Shown here piece by piece: positions 17,931-23,155 of a stretch of 23,155 nucleotides of DNA. How positions within the stretch are numbered: position 1 is the stretch's first letter; every line of letters starts with the position of its first letter. Under the pieces are notes generated by a model. The model had not been told where the DNA came from, ran no database searches, and worked only from the letters and a program-made list of their open reading frames with translations. This DNA is from Chara braunii. Its lineage: Eukaryota; Streptophyta; Charophyceae; Charales; Characeae. The stretch covers positions 539,230 through 562,384 of the forward strand of contig BFEA01000370.1 of the NCBI GenBank assembly GCA_003427395.1. The letters run 5' to 3'. The position numbers and the translations under genes were made by a program.

Positions 17931-18885
17931 AGATGATGGAGCTGGTCTCCAGGGTGATAAGAGACGATTGCCACCACAGGTATGAACCTGTGTACCACCA
18001 ACTCTCCGCAGGGTGCAGAAGAGGGTGTGGTTCTCAACCGCCCTTGGCGATTGTCCAACGTCGAAAGATCAGTCCCTCAAGGCGCGTAGCGTGTCAGCCG
18101 ACACTTGAGTGTTGGATGCGAATCTCGAGACTAACGAGGATCGCGTGAGTATAGGTACTACATAGTACGCCATCATTGCGATCGCTTGCGTACGCTTGCA
18201 TTGCGGATCGATATGAGTTAGTCCTGCGTCCGCGTGGTTTTATACTAAGTCTCGCACTTGACGCCTATCCGATTTCCGCATCGAAAAATTATGGGATGGC
18301 TACTAAGGGACGAGGAGTGTTGTCGCGTTGTTCGTTCAGTGTCATTCTGTATATGTATATGTACGTACGTGTGTGTGTGTGTTTTGTTTTTATGTTCTTT
18401 ATAGTGGTGTGCGCGTGGCGTGTGGGATGTGTCCTAGTCGACCGGCGACGAGTCGCGCTTGGGACCTCAAACCCCTAAGCTGCCGGTTCGCGTGCGGGTT
18501 CGATAGAGGCGTACTACCGCGCGGACCCCCTATGCTACAGCGAACGAGAAACGCCCTCGGCTGGTCCACCTCTGCAATTGCAACTGATCAGCTTTCGTAA
18601 TGTGGACTGGTAGCTCGGCGGGGATACGCCCACCGAAGTGAGGTGACAACTCCCGTAAGGTGGAGGTAAGTCATGCCTCGCGTAGGCCCTATCCTGTCGT
18701 AGGGGCTCGCGAGAGGTATGGCCGGCGCACTCGGCTGGAGCGGCTTGCGGAAGCTCCATGTATATTCGCGACGAAGGGTTAAAACCAACTCCTGTGTGAC
18801 GCGGTCGGGAGGGTCCCGCGCTGCCTTGTGCGGTGCCGAACCGATGCGCTCGACAACGGGGTCAAAGGATGCATGGTTATTGGCT
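17931..18885 (+). pseudogene. LSU-like rRNA, domain II 3' half through IV and early V, highly divergent
   Basis: The order of LSU landmarks continues. ACCACCAACT..AGGGTGTGGT (17995-18036) parallels GTGCCCAACT..AGGGTGTTGGT. GTCGAAAGATC..CTCAAGG..GCCGA (18060-18100) parallels GTCGAAATCC..CTAAGGAG..GCCGA. ATGAGTTAGTC (18212-18222) parallels ATGGGTTAGTC. CGGCGGGGATA..GACAACTCCCGTAAGGTGG..ATGCCTCG (18615-18681) parallels CGGCGGGAGTA..GACTCTCTTAAGGTAGCC..ATGCCTCG of domain IV. GCGGTCGGGAGGGTCCCGCG (about 18800) may be the GCGGGGAAAGAAGACCCTG site. Perfect stems at 17975-17992 and 18098-18115 remain. The LINE resumes before domains V-VI are complete. Confidence 0.55.
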
Positions 18886-19736
18886 GATAAGTTCGCAATA
18901 GAGGAAACAAGGAACACCACCAGTCAATTGGATAAGACATTTACTACGCCGATTTCAATCTTAATAAGCGCAGTTCGGGAGGTTAGAGTGGTGGAAACTG
19001 ACAACTATATGATCTATGCTCCGGATACGGCTTTGGCGGACTTGGAAGTGGATCCGATAGAATGGGCATGGAACATCAGGGGAGGAGTGCTGAGGGTGGC
19101 TAGAAGAATAAGTATACTGCACTACACAACTAAACCGGGATACAAACTTAGAAGGTGCTCTCACCCACTGGCGGAGTCACTGGCTGCTCGTTGGGAAAGG
19201 AGGTTGGAAGTCCCCAGGATGCAGGATGCTAGGCTACCATGGCCAAAGCTAATAGCATAAGGTTGGGTCGGGTCAAAAGCTTGCAATGGCTGATTTTCCA
19301 TGTGGCGCTCCCGATTAATGCACGACTGTATGAGGGCCGCAGTCAACACCAGAGGGATCAGGTCAACTACAAGTGCCACCTCTGCACGGGCGAGGGGATG
19401 GAATCCTTGATTCATTGTCTGTTACAATGTCCGGAAGCGACATATGTGTGGGAAGCAGCCAGGGAACTGTGGGGAAAGATCTCAAACGTTTCCGTTCCGG
19501 AGGATAGGAGGATCCTCCTCACCAGTATGGATCTTCCCAAGACATGGCAATCGGGACAGAGAAGGGGATTCCAATTACTGAGACAATATGCGTTGTGGAC
19601 CATTTGGAAGAGGAGATGTCATCTGACAATAGGCAAGGGACAAATGCATAGACAGGAGGCTAAGCAAGTTTTTCATAACCTTCTGGAGACAGATATCACG
19701 GCCAATGGCAAAGAACAAGGCGACAAGCTCAGCTAA
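18886..19736 (+). pseudogene. LINE ORF2 C-terminus with zf-RVT, 3' piece
   Basis: Homology starts KFAIEETRNTTSQLDK and continues with YAPDTALADLEVDPIEWAWN and ESLAARWERRLEVPR. A frameshift near 19230-19250 moves to NSIRLGRVKSLQWLIFHVAL, then YKCHLC..LIHCLLQCPEATYVWEA, a C-x2-C-x9-H-x4-C zinc finger of the zf-RVT type, and ALWTIWKRRCHL. The stop is at 19734-19736. The zinc ligands are intact and this half is less decayed than the minus-strand LINE. It is the 3' half of the element interrupted at 15351. Confidence 0.85.
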
Positions 19737-20047
19737 ATCCGGCGAAAACACGGGAGATATTTAAGACTTTTAGCCAGGTAACGTTGAGTAAGGGAAAGAT
19801 AAGAACAATCGAAGGATACAAATTGGTCTTCCATTTGTTCGAGAATAAAAACCAGCGGGGCCAAGAATAGAGTGTTAGGCTCATAAGGGTAAACTTAAGT
19901 TCAGATAGGAGGGAAGGTGTAGCACCCTAAACTCGATTTTCTAGAGGGTCACTAGGGTTTAGGGTTTAAGGGAATAGAGGGAGATGAAAAAATGGCACTC
20001 TGAACTTAGTCTTTCTAGGGGGTCAGTTAAAAAAAAAAAAAAAAAAA
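19737..20047 (+). mobile_element. 3' UTR and poly-A tail of the plus-strand LINE
   Basis: The non-coding end after the ORF2 stop finishes with A19 (20029-20047), which fixes the 3' end of this LINE. Near the end, GCACCCTAAACTCGATTTTC at 19922 recurs in diverged form (GCACTCTGAACTTAGTCTTT) at 19995, a 73-bp duplication. Two TTTAGGG units lie between them at 19954-19972. Confidence 0.7.
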
Positions 20048-20472
20048 GGTCAAGCTTAGGTAGGTAAGGTTCATAAGTCACTCAAATTTTAAACAAGGAT
20101 TGAGTAGGGTCTTAAAACATAGGAAGTAGTCAGACAGAGTGGTAGAGCGAAAGGAGAAACGATAGCAGTAGGGTTTAGGATTATAGCTGGAAAGTGAGTG
20201 GGGAGGGAGAAGTTAGGTAGTGGTAACCTGGGGGTAGGATGGTCAGTTCTTTTGGCTCCAGGCCCATGGACAAGGAGGGCAACGGAGGACATAGAGGCTA
20301 GCTTGGTCAAGGGTTGAGCTCCTTCTAGGGGACATGGAACTATCTGGCAGATCTGGTCACTAGGTCTGAGAGGGAAGAGCGTGACATGGCAAACTGGCAA
20401 TCAATCCTCCACCAAGGTGGAGCAATCAATGCTGCTCAGAGGTCCTTCGGCCAAACGGAAGGAAGCGTGCGT
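20048..20472. other. Non-coding stretch, nothing recognised
   Basis: AGGTAGG/GGGTTTAGG words recur. No ORF with a motif, RNA gene or element was seen. Confidence 0.4.
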
Positions 20473-20473
20473 N

Positions 20474-20515
<42 letters not shown>
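20474..20515. repeat. (CT)n microsatellite
   Basis: Pure CT/TC dinucleotides for 42 bp, preceded by an N at 20473. Confidence 0.95.
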
Positions 20516-20519
<4 letters not shown>

Positions 20520-20644
20520 CGGTACTAACCTGTGAAGTTGGCGCCTTGATGCAGGTACCTCGAAGATGGAGCTGGAGCTATGGCACCACAGGTAAGTCTC
20601 ACTGACCTCCGCCAGCCATCTCTCCCAACTCTACTACTACCACC

Positions 20645-20715
20645 TACTAGCGCCCAACGCTGAAGACTACTGCTATGGCTACTGGCGCCCAGCGCTGAGG
20701 ACTACTGCTAGCGCT
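20645..20715. repeat. Two tandem 35-bp units
   Basis: ACTAGCGCCCAACGCTGAAG and ACTGGCGCCCAGCGCTGAGG each lead into ACTACTGCTA; the second unit follows the first directly. GCTGAAGACTACT/CCTGAAGACTACT words recur at 20659 and 20759. Confidence 0.7.
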
Positions 20716-21064
20716 AAGCTACTCCTGCAGCGCTCCTCCTGAGTGCTGCGGCCGAATCCTGAAGACTACTCCTGCCTTCTGTCCAACTACTTACCTGTGA
20801 ATAGCATGGGAACTCCCTATGTACTTCTCGGCCTGCCTCCTGACTGCAGGGCGAGGCAGTCCAGAAGGCTGCTCTTGCCAATGCCGAAGGGAGTCAGGGG
20901 CTGCCGCTGCAGCTCCTGCTTGAGGCTGTCGTGGGAACAGGCCAGAAATAGCCTGTTCCCGAAACCCTGGTTTTGTGCCTGAGTGTTAGGGTAGGTCGAT
21001 CTTATGAGGGCCCGAAAGTGGCCCTCCATTTCATGCTGAAAAGCCTCAGGGCTGAAAAACCCTG

Positions 21065-21195
21065 TTTTAGGCTGAAAACGAAATAGGTCCTGCAGGCCCT
21101 CCTTTTCAGTTTTCAGGCTGAAACGACATGATGCCTGTAAGCCCTTATTTCTAGGCTTTTAGGCTGAGAATGCGGGACGGGCCCTGCAGGCCCGT
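21065..21195. repeat. Three diverged tandem units, period about 45 bp
   Basis: TTTTAGGCTGAAAACG (21065), TTTTCAGGCTGAAACG (21110) and TTTTAGGCTGAGAATG (21158) are each followed by a CCTGNARGCCC word. The composition resembles the tandem block at 1588-1925. Confidence 0.7.
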
Positions 21196-21291
21196 GTGGC
21201 TACGCAGTATGCCACAGGTGGGCACCAACCACTGCCCTGGAAGTACTTGTGACAAAAATCAAAGCAGACTCGCTCACCCACACCAGATGGA

Positions 21292-21294
<3 letters not shown>

Positions 21295-21372
<78 letters not shown>

Positions 21373-21373
21373 C

Positions 21374-21418
<45 letters not shown>
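21295..21418. repeat. (CT)n followed by A42
   Basis: About 78 bp of CT with one TTCT interruption, the short spacer CCTAT, then A42 (21377-21418). The open frames reading LSLSL..KKKK are artefacts. Confidence 0.95.
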
Positions 21419-21419
<1 letters not shown>

Positions 21420-21772
21420 CAAATGACGATAAGCCAGCAATTAGATAACCACTTTTGCGTGATAGATACAGTACTTTCCTTGCACACTTAGGTCAAACTC
21501 GGCGCTAACTCCGATGATATCCACTTACTGTGGCAGTCAGTAGGGACTACTGCCATAGCAACCAGAGTCCTGAACCACCACTGTGACTGGCAGCGACTGC
21601 GGAAATCAAATTGCGAAACACAGGACATGGTCAATGACTACCATTCCTCATGTCGGAGGTTCACATCATGACAGTCTGTGACATGGCTACTTCCAGTGCC
21701 TCGAGACACCACGCGTGCGCTAAGCGCTCCCCTCCCCTTGTACCATGCTCAAGGATGACACACATAAATTCA

Positions 21773-21823
21773 GCAAAAAAAAAGAAAACAAGAAAACAGA
21801 AAGAAAAAGAGAAAAAAGAAAGA

Positions 21824-21854
<31 letters not shown>

Positions 21855-21872
21855 AAGAAAAAAAGAAGGAAA
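21773..21872. repeat. AAAG-rich purine tract
   Basis: About 100 bp of almost pure A and G (two C), ending in a clean run of AAAG units. The Lys/Glu-rich translation is not a gene. Confidence 0.9.
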
Positions 21873-23155
21873 TGTAAGGAATCTAAGGACCCACAAAACA
21901 CAGACTGAGAACACTGCTGATATCTGAGTTTCGCTTCTGGAATGTGTGATTTGCTGGGATTCCTGTTTTTTGGTGAGTTTCTAAGTCTGTGTGCGTGCAT
22001 GCTTGCTGGTTCGTGTGCCTGTCGTAGTGCCTGTCTGCCTGAGTGTGTGTGTGACCTGCCACAGCACTAGTTTGTTTGGGAGGCCCCCGAGGCCGGTACT
22101 TAACTCTGCCCTTGACTTTGAGGGTTGCAGGGGGGAAGGACACTCAAGGGTCGAAGGGGTAGCACACTCAAGTAGCGGTAGTAGGCCCAATAGTAGCGCC
22201 CCACCCAGTAGTCTGACATAGCCATCACCTGTCCGAGGCCCGACATTAGCGGTAGTAGGCACAAAAAGTTAGTTTAGGGGTAGAGGTCCGGTAGGTAGAG
22301 TTTAGGGCTTGTAGCGGTAGATATCAGGTCTGCAATGATGTTTCCCTACGAAATGGAGAGGTACCGGTTGCTTGCGAAGCCGAGCGGCCTGGAAGTCACT
22401 GCCCAAGGGGCAAGTTGCCCCCTATACTTCCAGAGTGGTAGGCGAGAGAAGGGGGATTTGTCATTGGTCTTTTGCTGGTGTACATCTTCTTCTTCTTCTT
22501 CCCTTGTCTCTTTCTCCTCTCGAGTTCTTTCATTTCTTTTGCAGTTGGATGGCATTGTCTTTCCTTGTGTATTTGCAATTCGGAATTGGACAGGATCGTA
22601 ACAGAAAGAAAGAAAAGAATGTGTTTTTTATTATCCTTTTACTTTTTATTTTTGATTTTAAAAAAAATCCTAAATGGTTTCAAAAAATCATCGAAAAAAT
22701 TGGGAGGTAGTCCGAAAGATGGAGCACCCCCCTATGTATATAGTCAAACATAACTGCCCAGTAAACCGTAGGCAGAGAGGGAGGAGAGGACAACAAACGA
22801 GGGGCTGTGACAAACTGTTTCATCAGAGTTTCACCGACTCGTCAGGAGGCTGAACCCTCGACAGTCTGCAGAAACCCCTACCTGATTACACTGTAAGTGA
22901 CAATCCACCTTAACCAATCCACCTTAACCCCGGTTGTGGTTAAGCATCCACGACTGTCCGACAAGTGATACCCTGAGGTGGTGTTGCATACTGTAAAGGT
23001 GCAGACCAGAACAAGAACCGACCTCTCTCACAAAGTACAAGATAGCGCAGCGGAAAACTTAGATATCAATGATCCGAACAATCAATATTGCAATGCAGCC
23101 CCGAATATACATCATCATCATCATTCCATGGTGTGAAGGGGTCTGGCGCTCACAC
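21873..23155. other. Non-coding stretch with small repeats
   Basis: No gene was recognised. Small features: AGCGGTAGTAGGC at 22174 and 22249; a TTC run at 22487-22501; AATCCACCTTAACC twice in tandem at about 22901-22929, followed by an inverted GGTTAAG; and CATCATCATCATC at about 23110. GTGTGCGTG/CTGTCTGCCTG-type runs lie at 21985-22055. Confidence 0.45.

Larger units (their letters stand above)
15352..18885 (+). other. rRNA-operon-like insertion inside the plus-strand LINE
   Basis: About 3.5 kb of mostly GC-rich DNA without long ORFs separates two LINE ORF2 pieces. Joining them gives about 78 residues from GDW to PIEW, against about 84 in the uninterrupted minus-strand LINE. GATAAG occurs at 15346-15351 and 18886-18891, a possible 6-bp target-site duplication. 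Inside, SSU-like and LSU-like rRNA motifs appear in the normal 5' to 3' order (separate entries). No clear terminal repeats or LTRs were found. How it entered is unknown. Confidence 0.65.

Noticed and set aside
18430-18510. Possible class II tRNA-like sequence (GGGTTCGATAG B box)
   Set aside because: The T-stem and acceptor stem do not pair, and it lies within the LSU-like order between domain III-like and IV-like motifs.
15352-18885. The LINE-interrupting segment as an LTR retrotransposon
   Set aside because: No long terminal repeats, primer site, or gag-pol ORFs were seen, and rRNA-like motifs run through it.
22336-22753. Overlapping ORFs near 22336-22753 as a small gene
   Set aside because: Several frames are open at once in T-rich DNA and none has a recognisable motif.

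Overview
The window looks like repeat-rich nuclear DNA from a plant-lineage eukaryote. The signs are eukaryotic-type large-subunit rRNA motifs, plant-type LINE ORF2 proteins with a C-terminal zf-RVT zinc finger, many poly-A/poly-T and (GA)n/(CT)n tracts, two tandem copies of the plant telomere motif TTTAGGG, and no intact host gene. A charophyte such as Chara is my best guess from the style of LINEs and simple repeats, but I cannot prove it from the sequence. Three isolated N bases (3970, 5329, 20473) mark uncertain calls.

Layout. 1-5545: non-coding, with diverged tandem duplications, microsatellites, and at least six copies or fragments of a short poly-A-tailed retroposon family that share a hairpin head. 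About 5546-12880: a nearly full-length but dead two-ORF LINE on the minus strand. Its ORF1 has a C-C-H-C knuckle; its ORF2 has an APE-like endonuclease with a tandemly duplicated C-terminal part, a reverse transcriptase with FADD changed to FADY, and a zf-RVT. 12985-13575: a tandem duplication carrying a 21-bp minisatellite in one copy. 14217-14567: a 351-bp fold-back DNA element (MITE-like). 14727-20047: a 5'-truncated, decayed LINE on the plus strand ending in A19.

The most notable feature is inside that plus-strand LINE. Its ORF2 linker is interrupted by about 3.5 kb (15352-18885) that reads, in the normal order, as a very divergent eukaryotic rRNA operon remnant: SSU-like 3' motifs, then LSU domains I and II, an AT-rich insert with three hairpin repeats, then the rest of domain II, III, IV and early V. 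The flanking LINE halves align with the continuous minus-strand LINE across the same linker, so the rDNA-like DNA appears to be an insertion; the 6-bp repeat GATAAG sits at both edges.

20048-23155: non-coding, with (CT)n tracts, a 42-A tract, AAAG-rich DNA and several small tandem repeats. No gene in the window is likely to make a working protein. The interest lies in the nested mobile elements, the rRNA-like insert, and the structured short retroposons.
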